Counted from the stretch's first letter, positions 33,254 through 42,334 are shown. The stretch is 64,000 bases of DNA from Colwellia sp. (GCA_029938115.1 JAPYOP010000009.1:24592-88591), one strand, 5' to 3'. A program made the numbers and translations. Notes: a model not told the origin generated them from the letters alone.

Positions 33254-33538
33254 GTGAACTTAGATAAATCGACAAAACGTATAGCAAAGCGAATCAAAAA
33301 AGGATTTCAGGGTTACCCTCAAATTTCAATCGCTTATTTTGGTGAATCGGTTGATTGCGCAACCGAAGTTATTATTGGCTTTATTTTAGAAGAGGGTGCT
33401 GACGTTCAAGAACAAAAATTTACTAGTGAAACTGATGCTAGAAAAGATGAAACTATTCAAACCACTTTATTGAAAGTCATTGAACGCGCAGACGCAAAAA
33501 CAGTCGTTGAAATTGCTGGCGTTGCAATTATTAAATGA
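33254..33538 (+). CDS. Small protein of unknown function, GTG start
   Basis: 94 residues, no signal peptide and no motif that I recognise. The N-terminus is basic (KSTKRIAKRIKKGF), the rest mixed and soluble (ATEVIIGFILEEGADVQEQKF; VVEIAGVAIIK). The start is GTG at 33254 with AAGGA eight bases upstream. Its stop overlaps the ATG of the next small secreted protein, so the two are probably cotranslated. The coding character and coupling support a real gene. Confidence 0.7.
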   Translation: MNLDKSTKRIAKRIKKGFQGYPQISIAYFGESVDCATEVIIGFILEEGADVQEQKFTSETDARKDETIQTTLLKVIERADAKTVVEIAGVAIIK

Positions 33539-33855
33539 TGCGTCTTGATGTGTTTTTTCTCGCACTATTGTCTTTAATAACATTCAATGCAGCTGCTATT
33601 GAACCGAAAGTTATCGATATCAGTAATATTATTTCCAAGGAAGAATTTTCATCCTATAAGAATGTAGCAGAATTCATCGACCATTCACCAAAAGTGACTA
33701 TTCTCGTTCAACCAAAACAAGATGATATAGATGAGTACGGTGAAGGCGTGGTTAAATCGCTGACCGGCTCTGATTGCGATAGAGATGGAAAAATGGATGA
33801 TAACCCTACATGTAATGCTGTTTATTATAAGCTTTGGCTTAAATATAAGCGTTAA
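33535..33855 (+). CDS. Small secreted protein of unknown function
   Basis: 106 residues starting with a signal peptide (LDVFFLALLSLITFNAAA, cleavage after AAA). The mature part is acidic and ends with a Ca-binding-like segment CDRDGKMDDNPTCNAVYYKLW, with two cysteines that could form a disulfide. No family is recognised. It begins ATGATG over the previous stop and ends 13 bases before the acetyltransferase start, so the three genes form a likely operon. Confidence 0.72.
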   Translation: MMRLDVFFLALLSLITFNAAAIEPKVIDISNIISKEEFSSYKNVAEFIDHSPKVTILVQPKQDDIDEYGEGVVKSLTGSDCDRDGKMDDNPTCNAVYYKLWLKYKR

Positions 33856-33868
33856 CAATAAGGTAAAT

Positions 33869-34273
33869 ATGGATATTAGAGCTATAGAATGGGAAGACGT
33901 TCTTCCTATACGACATAAGGTTTTATGGCCGAACGAGCCTGCGTTGTTTTGTAAAGTTGGTGGTGATGAAGTAGCAAAGCATTATGGGGTTTACCTCGAT
34001 AAAATGTTAGTGAGCGTTGCTTCAGTTTATATTGAAGGTAATACGGCAAGGCTTAGAAAGTTTGCCACCTTAGTTCAATTTCAAGGTAATGGTCTTGGAA
34101 CAAAGTTAATTTCCTATATTATCAATCTACTTAAAAACATCAACATAGCGTGCTTTTGGTGCGATGCCCGAAAAACGGCTATTGGCTTTTATCGAAAATT
34201 TAATATGATTCAACAAGGTGGCGAATTCAATAAATCGGGTGTTTTGTATGTAAAAATGACATTAGAACTATAG
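33869..34273 (+). CDS. GNAT-family N-acetyltransferase
   Basis: From ATG 33869 (AAGGT ribosome-binding site; an open frame extends upstream into the previous gene) this gives 134 residues starting MDIRAIEWEDVLPIRHKVLWP. The acetyl-CoA-binding segment is LRKFATLVQFQGNGLGTKLISYIINLL, with Q-x-x-G-x-G, and the C-terminal CFWCDARKTAIGFYRKFNM is the usual GNAT motif B. The substrate cannot be read from sequence. It ends with a stop codon that begins a 15-base tandem duplication. Confidence 0.87.
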   Translation: MDIRAIEWEDVLPIRHKVLWPNEPALFCKVGGDEVAKHYGVYLDKMLVSVASVYIEGNTARLRKFATLVQFQGNGLGTKLISYIINLLKNINIACFWCDARKTAIGFYRKFNMIQQGGEFNKSGVLYVKMTLEL

Positions 34274-34300
34274 CGGCTTAAAATTTAGTGGCTTAAAATT
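34271..34300. repeat. 15-base tandem duplication starting at the acetyltransferase stop codon
   Basis: TAGCGGCTTAAAATT (34271-34285) and TAGTGGCTTAAAATT (34286-34300) differ at one base. As after galM, the unit begins exactly with the TAG stop and creates a second in-frame stop. Confidence 0.8.
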
Positions 34301-34334
34301 TGGTAAGAAAATCGTAATACCATTTCATGTAAAT

Positions 34335-34367
34335 AAGCCCCGCAATAGATTTTGTTGCAGGGCCTTT
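34335..34367 (-). terminator. Hairpin terminator downstream of the decayed amidohydrolase
   Basis: AAGCCC-C-GCAA pairs with TTGC-A-GGGCCTT around a nine-base loop with one mismatch. Read on the minus strand it follows the amidohydrolase stop at 34380 and is followed by TTATTTACA. It may also serve the plus-strand acetyltransferase. Confidence 0.6.
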
Positions 34368-34379
34368 AAAGTAATACAA

Positions 34380-34752
34380 CTATCTTTTAAATACTTGTTT
34401 GCCTTCAAAAAATGTCATGTCAATTTTGATATCAGCTATCTCATACGTTGGCGTATCAATTAAGCTTTTACTTAACACCACAATATCAGCCTTTTTACCT
34501 ACCTCAATAGTACCTATTTCATTTTCAAGAAAGTTGGCATAAGCGCCATTAATTGTTGCCGCTTTTATTAAGTTTTCTAGCTTGGCACTTTCAGAGTTAT
34601 TACGTTACATAGCACCGAACATATTGGCTAATACATCGGGATCTGATGTGGCATAATCACTTGAAATCGTAATATTTAGACCTGCGTCAATCAAACTTTT
34701 AACCGGGTGATATATTGATGTTGAACCTTGCTCAAAGATATCAGTTACCCCA
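34380..34752 (-). pseudogene. 3' remnant of a YtcJ-like amidohydrolase
   Basis: Translating the complement from about 34752 gives GVTDIFEQGSTSIYHPVKSLIDAGLNITISSDYATSDPDVLANMFGAM, a stop, RNNSESAKLENLIKAATINGAYANFLENEIGTIEVGKKADIVVLSKSL and FFEGKQVFKR, then a stop at 34380. AATINGAYANFLENEIGTIEVGKKADIVVL is the C-terminal signature of amidohydrolase-3 proteins such as YtcJ. The in-frame stop (TAA after FGAM), material missing around it and the absent N-terminal three quarters show a dead gene. The sequence upstream (34753-34868) holds nothing recognisable. Confidence 0.85.
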
Positions 34753-34868
34753 CGTCAACACTTGGCGGCTAAAAATTCTCAGTTCATATTAGTTAATGAA
34801 CTATTGTTGGATTATTGTTGGGTTATTCGTAATTAGATCTTCGTATCTATGTCATATAAAGAAAGTTA

Positions 34869-35597
34869 TTATTTTAAATTGTACTTACTAAGTAACTTTT
34901 GGTATAGCCCTGACTTTTTGAACTTAGCTAGTGCGGCATTGAACGCTACTACTTCATTCTCATACTTAAACGCAATACTGTAAGGGCTTTTGGGAAATAG
35001 ATAATGAACGTTGATATCCGAGAAATCTTCAAGATGCTTTGATAAATAACTTAAATGCTGAAATATGTTTTTTTCTATTATGACAACATCTACCTTTCCT
35101 GCATATAAAACTCTAACTTGTACGCTCTGATCTTGCGCTTCAGTGTAATTAGGAGAGTGCATAACTGCTTCTGCGTACTCTTTGCCTAACACTTTGCTCG
35201 ATTGGTCGAATGCATAGATGGAGTAATTAGCTAAATCAGCAGCAGTATTCAATTTGATGTTTCGTTTTTTTTGCGTGATAGCGACATTTTCATAGGTAAC
35301 ATATACATCACTTAGAAAATACGGTGAGACAACCAAGTCACTGTTCATTGTCATTATTGCATCGGCAATATTGTTTTGAAAAATTTTTGAGTTTCTTCCA
35401 TATGGTGCAAATAAAAAATTTACATCTTTACCAAGAGAAGTGAGTATGGTTTTAATTAGTTCAATTTCAAAGCCTTTATCACCATTTTTCATCACATAAG
35501 GAGGTTTGTTTTTTCCCACTACTACATCATATTCTTCACCGAAAGCAGGTGATAAGAATAGATAATATATTACAAAGCAAACGTGTTTTAATTTCAT
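34869..35597 (-). CDS. Periplasmic solute-binding protein, family 3 (amino-acid-type)
   Basis: 242 residues with a signal peptide (CFVIYYLFLSPAFG). The mature domain runs VVVGKNKPPYVMKNGDKGFEIELIKTILTSLG, the opening of the SBP_bac_3 fold, then DAIMTMNSDL, YENVAITQKKRNI, VDVVIIEKNIFQHL and PYSIAFKYENEVVAFNAALAKFKKSGLYQKLLSKY. No transporter genes flank it, so it is an orphan that may sense or feed a distant system. Many marine gammaproteobacteria carry several such singletons. Ligand unknown. Confidence 0.85.
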   Translation of the reverse strand: MKLKHVCFVIYYLFLSPAFGEEYDVVVGKNKPPYVMKNGDKGFEIELIKTILTSLGKDVNFLFAPYGRNSKIFQNNIADAIMTMNSDLVVSPYFLSDVYVTYENVAITQKKRNIKLNTAADLANYSIYAFDQSSKVLGKEYAEAVMHSPNYTEAQDQSVQVRVLYAGKVDVVIIEKNIFQHLSYLSKHLEDFSDINVHYLFPKSPYSIAFKYENEVVAFNAALAKFKKSGLYQKLLSKYNLK

Positions 35598-35805
35598 CTA
35601 AATAGTGACTTTACCTTGCTCTAATTGACATTAAGTGAGTTATTGTTTTCTCAGCTGAAACGTCAAAGAGTAGAGTGTATTGATAAATTAACTATGGTAT
35701 ATACATAGACAATAAACAAGGCTAATAAAATTAGCAAACATTGATGAGTGGTGTGACTGTAAATTTAATGTCCGCAATCACATATCCAAGTAACCATAAG
35801 TTTGG

Positions 35806-37185
35806 CTAGTCTTGCTGCTTTAAACGTTTTTTAAGTCGCCTTGTTAAAAACCAAACTGCGGCAAGTACTATCGGCATTAATATGGCTGTTACTCTGTCGA
35901 TGTATAACCTAAAGCCAAAACTGTTGATGGCGCTTAATAGGTACTGACACAAAGATAATACGTAATAACTGATCACTACAACAGACAAACCTTCTACTGT
36001 TTCTTGCAAACTAAATTGCATCTGTGCACGTCGGTTCATTGATTTTAGCAAAGCTTGGTTTTGTGCTTCAATGACCATATTTATGCGAGTTCGAAGAAAA
36101 TCACTGGCTCTATCAACTCTTTGAGAAAGATCGTCAAGACGGCGTTTTGCCGCTTGCACTGTTCGGTGAGACGGCGTTAATCGTCGCTCAATAAACGTTG
36201 CCATAGTTTGTATTTTATCTATTTCTTTTTCTTCAAGTTCTTTTAAACGACTTTGTACCATTTCATAATAGGCACAACTGGCATCTAAGCGATAACGTGA
36301 AAAAGCAATGAGCTCAGCTATTTCAGCAGCCATTTTAGACAACTTATCTAACAGTAACTTTTCATCTTCTGTTTGTTTACTTTCTTCTAACTCTCTTATT
36401 AAACGTGCTAGTTCAATTTCTAGTTCGCTGACTCTGGCACTGATTTTTTGCGCTAAAGGAAAAGCGAGCAAAGACATGTTTCTATAAGTTTCTAGCTCTA
36501 ACAAAGCTCTTAATACACGACCACTTTGACATTCATTTAGCATGTTGTTGAAGATAAGAATACGATTGAAATTATCTTTGTGTAATCTAAAAGCACTCCA
36601 AATAATAGCGTCATTGTAACGTAATTCAGAGCCAATTAAGCGCTCACCTTCAAAGTAAGTACGCAGGTATTCACGATTTAGACTGTTCTCATTTGCGGTT
36701 AACATGTCAATATGTACGGCAGCAATCATCTCTCCTGAAATATCATTAAGCCAATGATTAGGCAGCATATTTATAGCCAGTTTATCAAAGGGAGTCGCTA
36801 ATTGTTTCGGCATGATAAAAGTATAACTACTAAATTCAGTATGCCGCTCCCAACGTAATTCAAATACGCCAAAGTTTTGATAAAAACATAAACCATTTTT
36901 CTTTGGTGGCGCTATATTAAATTGAAAGCAAAGCGTGTTTAAGTGTAGTAACTCTTCTTGATGGCTTACCTTATTTTGATGAAGAAATGCTACATGGGAA
37001 ATGCTTAATGGGGTTGTTGATATAAAAAATGGACGAGCATGCAGCGTGCTATAGCTTTCTGCAAACTGTGGGTGCTGCTTAAGTAAACTGTAGCTTTGAG
37101 CATCACCTGATTCTAGCTTGCTAATATCACTTAAACCGCTTTCATCTATTACTTCGTCCAAATCATTATTAGTTGAATTTTTCAT
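35806..37185 (-). CDS. DUF3422 family membrane protein
   Basis: 459 residues. The N-terminal portion LLKQHPQFAESYSTLHARPFFISTTPLSISHVAFLHQ matches the DUF3422 opening (HPxR...ELHARP type). The middle holds long charged helices with coiled-coil character (ARVSELEIELARLIRELEESKQ; ERRLTPSHRTVQAAKRRLDDLSQRV). Two hydrophobic segments end the protein (VVVISYYVLSLCQYLLSAI and AILMPIVLAAVWFLT), followed by RRLKKRLKQQD. It is therefore a cytoplasmic coiled coil anchored by a C-terminal hairpin. No function is known. It stands alone between two AT-rich gaps. Confidence 0.85.
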   Translation of the reverse strand: MKNSTNNDLDEVIDESGLSDISKLESGDAQSYSLLKQHPQFAESYSTLHARPFFISTTPLSISHVAFLHQNKVSHQEELLHLNTLCFQFNIAPPKKNGLCFYQNFGVFELRWERHTEFSSYTFIMPKQLATPFDKLAINMLPNHWLNDISGEMIAAVHIDMLTANENSLNREYLRTYFEGERLIGSELRYNDAIIWSAFRLHKDNFNRILIFNNMLNECQSGRVLRALLELETYRNMSLLAFPLAQKISARVSELEIELARLIRELEESKQTEDEKLLLDKLSKMAAEIAELIAFSRYRLDASCAYYEMVQSRLKELEEKEIDKIQTMATFIERRLTPSHRTVQAAKRRLDDLSQRVDRASDFLRTRINMVIEAQNQALLKSMNRRAQMQFSLQETVEGLSVVVISYYVLSLCQYLLSAINSFGFRLYIDRVTAILMPIVLAAVWFLTRRLKKRLKQQD

Positions 37186-37417
37186 TATTCCACACTCACA
37201 TCTTTTTTTTGTAGCTCAATTTAACCGTATATTTTGGCAAGGTTAAATACAAAACTATTAAAGTAAAGTTTAGTTATGGTCAAACTAATTGATTGACGAT
37301 TGTTAATGTTTTTGTATACGGCTGATTTTCTGATGACGCTAGAGTGGGTTCTAAGGCATTAGGAAAAGTTAAAACGTTTCCTTAATACCATTTTTATATG
37401 AAATAAATGAAGGCAGC

Positions 37418-38878
37418 TTAATAAAATTGATGATCTGTGTTTTTAAAGTTATTGGCCCAGCGACGATAAGTAAAGCTAAAACCGGGGAACATGGCGATTA
37501 CTTTACCACTATTACTTTTATACCAACTATTACACCCGCCATTTTGCCAAACAGTTCGATTCATTTCTTTATGGATATTTTTAGTATATTTTTCTTCTGC
37601 ATCGGCTTTTACTTCAATAACTTTTTTGCTTTGTTTTTCAACCTGTTTTATGGCTTTCATAATATAAGACATTTGAGATTCAATTAAGAACAGCGCTGAA
37701 GTATGCCCAATGCCGGTATTAGGACCAGTGACAATAAATAGGTTTGGAAAGCCCGGAGCGCTAGTGCCTAAATAAGCCCGAGGGAAATCTTGCCAAGCTT
37801 GAGCTAGAGTTTGCCCATTTTTACCCATTACAGGATAAGAAATCACCCCGTCAGTTGCATCATAACCAGTAGAATAAACAATGAGATCTAACTCGTGTTC
37901 AATGCCATCCTGGGTAACGATGCCTTTTTCAGTTATTTCTTTAATACCATTGTCCTTACCTATTAAGTCAACGTTGTCTTGGCAATAGGCAGGGTAGAGC
38001 GTGTCAGATAAAATGACTCTTTTACAGCCAAAGTCGAAATCAGGGGTTACCAACTTTTGTAATTTTGGATCCGAAATTTGCTTTTTAATGTGTTTTATCG
38101 ATGCACTTCTTCCCACTAAATTTAATAAGTTTTGTGAGTATTTAAAACCTAGGATTCGATATTCTAAAATGCAATAAATAGTACTTCTTAGTAAGTTATA
38201 AGCCCATTTTTTTCTTAAAATGGCTCGCTGCCAATCTTTAAACATGTAATCATTTCTAGGCATAACCCAATGAGGTGTTCTTTGTAAAACCGTTAAATGT
38301 TTAACGTCTTTAGCGATGGCTGGGATTATTTGTGCTGCGCTGGCACCATTGCCAATAACGGCCACTCGCTTGCCTTTATGCTCAAAGCTATTATCCCAGT
38401 TATTACTGTGAAATGACTTACCTTTAAAATTATCACGACCTTTAAAGCCAGGAATAGTAGGCGTACTCAAGGGTCCTGAAGCATTGATTACAAACTGTGC
38501 TTGATAAGACTCTCGTCCTTCTATATCAATTTGCCAGTGTTGTGATGATTCACGCCACTGAATTTTAGTTACCGTGCTGTTAACGGCTGTTTTTTCACGT
38601 AGTTTATGCTTTTCTATAATAAAATTTGTGTATGCATTAAGCTCATTTTGCTCGGCATACATTTGCGTCCAATCGTAAGGCTCTGAACTGATGGCATAAA
38701 GGGGGGAGGGCACATCAACGGCAGCGCCAGGGTAAACATTTTGACTCCAAGTGCCGCCCATAAAATCACGACGTTCTAGAATTAAAAAGTCAGTTATGCC
38801 TTCTTTGACTAAGTTAATAGCAGCAAGTTGACCACCAAAACCACTACCAATAATGATCACTTTATAACTGAGTTTCAT
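37418..38878 (-). CDS. Flavin-containing monooxygenase (Baeyer-Villiger type)
   Basis: The 486-residue protein has the FAD motif GSGFGGQLAAIN (residues 12-23), the Baeyer-Villiger-like fingerprint F-K-G-K-S-F-H-S-N-N-W-D and, directly after it, the NADPH motif VIGNGASAAQ. LIVYSTGYDATDG and TGPNTGIGHTS complete the family pattern. It would insert oxygen into a ketone or oxidise a heteroatom using NADPH and O2, probably loosely membrane-associated. A clear AGAGGT ribosome-binding site precedes the ATG. It is divergent from a TetR gene, with paired inverted sites in between, and belongs with the lipid-like catabolic cluster to its right. Substrate unknown. Confidence 0.9.
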   Translation of the reverse strand: MKLSYKVIIIGSGFGGQLAAINLVKEGITDFLILERRDFMGGTWSQNVYPGAAVDVPSPLYAISSEPYDWTQMYAEQNELNAYTNFIIEKHKLREKTAVNSTVTKIQWRESSQHWQIDIEGRESYQAQFVINASGPLSTPTIPGFKGRDNFKGKSFHSNNWDNSFEHKGKRVAVIGNGASAAQIIPAIAKDVKHLTVLQRTPHWVMPRNDYMFKDWQRAILRKKWAYNLLRSTIYCILEYRILGFKYSQNLLNLVGRSASIKHIKKQISDPKLQKLVTPDFDFGCKRVILSDTLYPAYCQDNVDLIGKDNGIKEITEKGIVTQDGIEHELDLIVYSTGYDATDGVISYPVMGKNGQTLAQAWQDFPRAYLGTSAPGFPNLFIVTGPNTGIGHTSALFLIESQMSYIMKAIKQVEKQSKKVIEVKADAEEKYTKNIHKEMNRTVWQNGGCNSWYKSNSGKVIAMFPGFSFTYRRWANNFKNTDHQFY

Positions 38879-38905
38879 ATTTACCTCTGCTGATTCATTA
38901 TTAAA

Positions 38906-38957
38906 CTGACGACAAGTAATGTCAGAATTAATTTATCATCTGATGTTACTTGTAGTC
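38906..38957. promoter_or_regulatory. Paired inverted sites in the monooxygenase-TetR divergent promoter
   Basis: GACGACAAGTAATGTCAG (38908-38925) and CTGATGTTACTTGTAGTC (38940-38957) are inverted copies matching at 15 of 18 positions. The exact core is ACAAGTAA/TTACTTGT. The first arm is also bounded by CTGAC...GTCAG. Position and symmetry suit binding by the adjacent TetR regulator. Confidence 0.65.
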
Positions 38958-39014
38958 AAATGCTTTTTAAGGTTAATATGTAAATGAACTAGCGACGGTG
39001 ATGAATGTTATAAA

Positions 39015-39716
39015 ATGACAGAAGTAGACAATAATAAGGTGATTCCAGCAGAATCAAATAAAACCATAACTGCAAATAAAAAGGCGATGGGCAGAAATTA
39101 TGGTGGGCAGAACTTACAACAGCGCAAACAGCAACGTTATCAGCAGTTTCTTCAAGCGGGCCTAAATGTTTTTGGCACCAGTGGCTATCGTAGTGCGACA
39201 GTGCGTAGTCTTTGTAAAGAAGCAAAACTTACCGATAGATACTTTTATGAGTCCTTTGGTAGCATTGAAAATTTACTGACTTGTGTATATGAACATTGCA
39301 TGAAAAATTTAAAACGTACGGTTTTAACTCAAATTATTTCAGTTTATAGAAGTCATGGAGCACAAGCGGCTATTCATGCCGGAGTGGATACGTATTTCAC
39401 TCTGCTAGAAGACGCCAAAATTGCTCAGGTTTGCTTGGTTGAATTAGAAGGTATAACCCCAGAAATGACGGTTCTTTATCATAGTTATATGAATGATTTT
39501 GCACGAATGTTAGTTACTTTAGGCAATAAAGCATTTCCCCATTGGTCTTTAGGTATGGATAAAGAGCAACAACTTATTCTCGGTATTTCACTCGTTGGTG
39601 CTCTGCGCCAAACTGCGACCAATTGGTTGATAAATGATTATCATACCGAGCGTAAAACATTGGTGTTAGTCACTAATAGGCTCATAATGAGTTTATTAAC
39701 CGTTAAACAATCTTAG
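39015..39716 (+). CDS. TetR-family transcriptional regulator
   Basis: 233 residues. After a polar 35-residue N-terminal extension comes the TetR helix-turn-helix: QQRYQQFLQAGLNVFGTSGYRSATVRSLCKEAKLTDRYFYESFGSIENLL. The C-terminal ligand domain is of unassigned subgroup. It is divergent from the flavin monooxygenase and lies nine bases before an alpha/beta hydrolase. It probably controls both, and perhaps the convergent SDR-kinase-dehydrogenase operon, in response to a hydrophobic substrate or acyl derivative. Confidence 0.88.
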   Translation: MTEVDNNKVIPAESNKTITANKKAMGRNYGGQNLQQRKQQRYQQFLQAGLNVFGTSGYRSATVRSLCKEAKLTDRYFYESFGSIENLLTCVYEHCMKNLKRTVLTQIISVYRSHGAQAAIHAGVDTYFTLLEDAKIAQVCLVELEGITPEMTVLYHSYMNDFARMLVTLGNKAFPHWSLGMDKEQQLILGISLVGALRQTATNWLINDYHTERKTLVLVTNRLIMSLLTVKQS

Positions 39717-39725
39717 GTATTTTGG

Positions 39726-40670
39726 ATGATGATCTATATATTATATTTTTGCTTAGGCTTGATTAGCCTATTGCTATTTTTAGTGTTTTTAATGCCAGTA
39801 CGTATGGGGAGAGCCTCTTATCAGTTAGCGATTAAAGCAGAAGCAGTTTTATATGGTTTTAAAAAGCAGCAGATAGATATTGGAGAAATGAAAATACACT
39901 TTTATCAAAATCAATTTTTGCAGCGTGAAACCATTGTTATGCTCCATGGTTTTAGTGCAGATAAAGATGTTTGGTTACGTTTCGCTCGTTTTTTTAGTAA
40001 AAAATACAATGTTATTATCCCCGATATGGCTGGACATGGTGAAACAGGATTTTCAAAAAATTGGAATTATGATGCTAAATCGCAACTCAATAGGTTAAGT
40101 CTGCTACTTGATAAATTGAACGTTGAAAAAGCACATGTGATTGGAAATTCCATGGGTGGTTTTTTTGCAGCGCAGTTTGCTAAAGATTATTCAAACAGAG
40201 TGATAAGTGCAGCATTAATCGACCCCGCGGGGTTAAGCTCATCTAACAAGAGTGATATGGATAAAATGCTGGTAAAAGGAAAAAACCCTTTTATTATTGG
40301 TAGTCGCGAAGAATTTGATTATTTTTATGCCATGACAATGGCACGACCTCCTTGGTTCCCCAGTTTCATTCATCAGTATATTTATGAAAAATATAAAAGC
40401 CAGCAAGCGCAATTATCTCAAATGTTTAAAGCGTTCTTTTATGATGAAAAACTAGATGAACATCTGCCTGAAATATCATCGCCAGTATTATTACTGTGGG
40501 GGGAAAAAGACAGGTTAATAGATGTCAGTGATGTCGATAGATGGCAAGCGGGCGTAAAAAACATTCAGACCAAAACGTGGCCAGATATAGGTCATATGCC
40601 GATGCTGGAAATTCCGAGAGAAAGTGCGCAGGTTTATAACTCTTTTTTGCAAAATTTAACGCATAATTAA
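39726..40670 (+). CDS. Alpha/beta hydrolase with N-terminal membrane anchor
   Basis: 314 residues. A hydrophobic N-terminus (IYILYFCLGLISLLLFLVFLMPV) anchors the protein. The hydrolase core shows VMLHGFSADKDVWLRFARFF, nucleophile Ser in VIGNSMGGFFAAQ, Asp in LLLWGEKDRLIDVSD and His in WPDIGHMPMLEIP. It resembles lipases/esterases of the monoacylglycerol or hydroxy-ketone hydrolase kind. It is nine bases after the TetR gene and ends two bases from the convergent SDR gene. A role on lipid esters, for instance releasing acyl groups produced by the neighbouring enzymes, is inference. Confidence 0.88.
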   Translation: MMIYILYFCLGLISLLLFLVFLMPVRMGRASYQLAIKAEAVLYGFKKQQIDIGEMKIHFYQNQFLQRETIVMLHGFSADKDVWLRFARFFSKKYNVIIPDMAGHGETGFSKNWNYDAKSQLNRLSLLLDKLNVEKAHVIGNSMGGFFAAQFAKDYSNRVISAALIDPAGLSSSNKSDMDKMLVKGKNPFIIGSREEFDYFYAMTMARPPWFPSFIHQYIYEKYKSQQAQLSQMFKAFFYDEKLDEHLPEISSPVLLLWGEKDRLIDVSDVDRWQAGVKNIQTKTWPDIGHMPMLEIPRESAQVYNSFLQNLTHN

Positions 40671-40672
40671 GA

Positions 40673-41461
40673 CTAACTTGCTAGACGTGTTAATAGCCAC
40701 TTACGACTAAAAGGTAATGCCCAGTGGACAAAGCTAAGTAAATACATCGCAACACTAACTTGTCTGTGCACACGTTTACTGTGCGCCGCTTGCCACACCG
40801 CATTAGCAACAGTACTGGCATCGATATTAACGCCGGTTTTGTTAACACTGGCGGCTTGCTGAGTTGACTCATTTATCATGGGCGTTTTTACATAGGGCAC
40901 CATGATATCGCTAACCCATACTCCTTGTGGCTCTAGTTCAATATTGAGTGCTTCAGTTAAGCCCCTTACTGCATGTTTACTAGCAGAGTAAACTGACAAC
41001 TGTGGTGTGCCATATACGGCAGAAGCAGAGCTCATTGAAATAATATGGGCAAGTTCAGTTGTTGTAGCTACCTTAGTTGTGGTTTTACGTTTAAGAGCTG
41101 GTAAGGCGTAATGAATGCAGTTTAGAATGCCACCGACATTAATTTGCATGGTTAGGTGTTGGTCAGCTAAAGATATAGTTGAGTTGTCACCCATACGTAA
41201 TATGCCAGCGCAATTAAATAACACATCAAGATTATTGCCACTAAAGTCATTGAACTTAACAAACGCAGCAGCGACTGAACTCTCATCAGTTACATCCATT
41301 GTAAGCAAGCAAGTGCGCGTTTTATCCATACTCTCTTGGACTTGCTCTAAACCAGAGGTATCTCGGTCAGCTAATCCTATTGTCCAACCTTTTTGATGGA
41401 ATAATTCAGCAGTTGCTCGGCCAATACCAGAAGCAGCACCGGTTATAAAAATAGCGGGCAT
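40673..41461 (-). CDS. Short-chain dehydrogenase/reductase
   Basis: 262 residues with the SDR NAD(P) motif TGAASGIG (residues 7-14), NCAG, catalytic Ser in ISMSSASAVYG and YSASK (Tyr/Lys). The C-terminus is hydrophobic (MYLLSFVHWALPFSRKWLL), which suggests membrane contact and a lipidic substrate. It is the last gene of the minus-strand operon and its start overlaps the preceding SDR stop by one base. It may oxidise a fatty alcohol or reduce an acyl/alkyl-dihydroxyacetone. Cofactor preference was not judged. Confidence 0.88.
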   Translation of the reverse strand: MPAIFITGAASGIGRATAELFHQKGWTIGLADRDTSGLEQVQESMDKTRTCLLTMDVTDESSVAAAFVKFNDFSGNNLDVLFNCAGILRMGDNSTISLADQHLTMQINVGGILNCIHYALPALKRKTTTKVATTTELAHIISMSSASAVYGTPQLSVYSASKHAVRGLTEALNIELEPQGVWVSDIMVPYVKTPMINESTQQAASVNKTGVNIDASTVANAVWQAAHSKRVHRQVSVAMYLLSFVHWALPFSRKWLLTRLAS

Positions 41462-42318
41462 TATGATGTCTCTTTATTGTTGCTCAGTTGTGTTTTTTTT
41501 CTGTATTTATTAAGAAAAACACGATGAACTGGTTTTAGTAAGTTAGGACTTATTCGTGCTAACCACCAATATAGTTTTATATAGCGAGGGAAGATAATAA
41601 TGGCTTTATTACTTGCGATACCTGTTACCGCTTTTTGTGCAGCCACATTAACATTCATCATACTAAAAGGCAGTACAGATAAAGTCTGCTCTCTATCTAG
41701 CCCTTTATATGTTCCATGTTTAAACAAGTCTGTTGCGATAAAACCAGGGCAAATCACATTGACTTTAACGCCATAGCCGCGTGCTTCATCCCGTAATGAT
41801 TGTGAAAACCCCGTTACAGCATGCTTTGTAGCAACGTAGGCGCTAACCATGGGAGAACTAACTAAACCGTACATCGAGGCAACATTAACTATTTGTCCAA
41901 AACCTTGCTTTCGCATGTGCTTATAGGCGGCTTGAGATCCATAGACCATGCCGAGAAAGTTTATGTCGGTAATTTTGCGCCACGTGCTTGCATCAATGTC
42001 TTTGAATTCGCCACTTACCGCAATACCGGCATTATTAATAATAATATCGAGTTGACTGTATTGATTAACAACTTGCTCAATAACTTGTTCAAACTGCGCT
42101 ACTTGAGTGACATCTAAGTTATAGGCTTTTGCTCTTCCTGCAGATTTTTCTATGTCATTTACAACCTGTTGGCAGTCTGCTTTATTTATATCGGTAACAA
42201 TAACTGTGGCATTATTGGCTGCTAATGTGTGCGCTAAGGCACGACCTAGCCCTGAAGCTGCGCCAGAAATTAAAATAACTTTATCAGCAAAACATTTCAT
42301 TTTTGAATGAGTAAACAT
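41461..42318 (-). CDS. Short-chain dehydrogenase/reductase
   Basis: The likely start is ATG 42318 (MFTHSKMKCFADKVILISG), 285 residues. The open frame extends upstream to 42360 into the kinase gene, and 42300 is another possible start. Motifs are SGAASGLG, IINNAGIA, NVASMYG and YVATK, the classical SDR catalytic set. The C-terminal part (IIIFPRYIKLYWWLARISPNLLKPVHRVFL) is hydrophobic and basic, as in membrane-bound SDRs that handle long-chain substrates. It directly follows the FGGY kinase by 16 bases and is coupled to a second SDR. Confidence 0.87.
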   Translation of the reverse strand: MFTHSKMKCFADKVILISGAASGLGRALAHTLAANNATVIVTDINKADCQQVVNDIEKSAGRAKAYNLDVTQVAQFEQVIEQVVNQYSQLDIIINNAGIAVSGEFKDIDASTWRKITDINFLGMVYGSQAAYKHMRKQGFGQIVNVASMYGLVSSPMVSAYVATKHAVTGFSQSLRDEARGYGVKVNVICPGFIATDLFKHGTYKGLDREQTLSVLPFSMMNVNVAAQKAVTGIASNKAIIIFPRYIKLYWWLARISPNLLKPVHRVFLNKYRKKTQLSNNKETS

Positions 42319-42334
42319 AATGGACTCGGTATAA

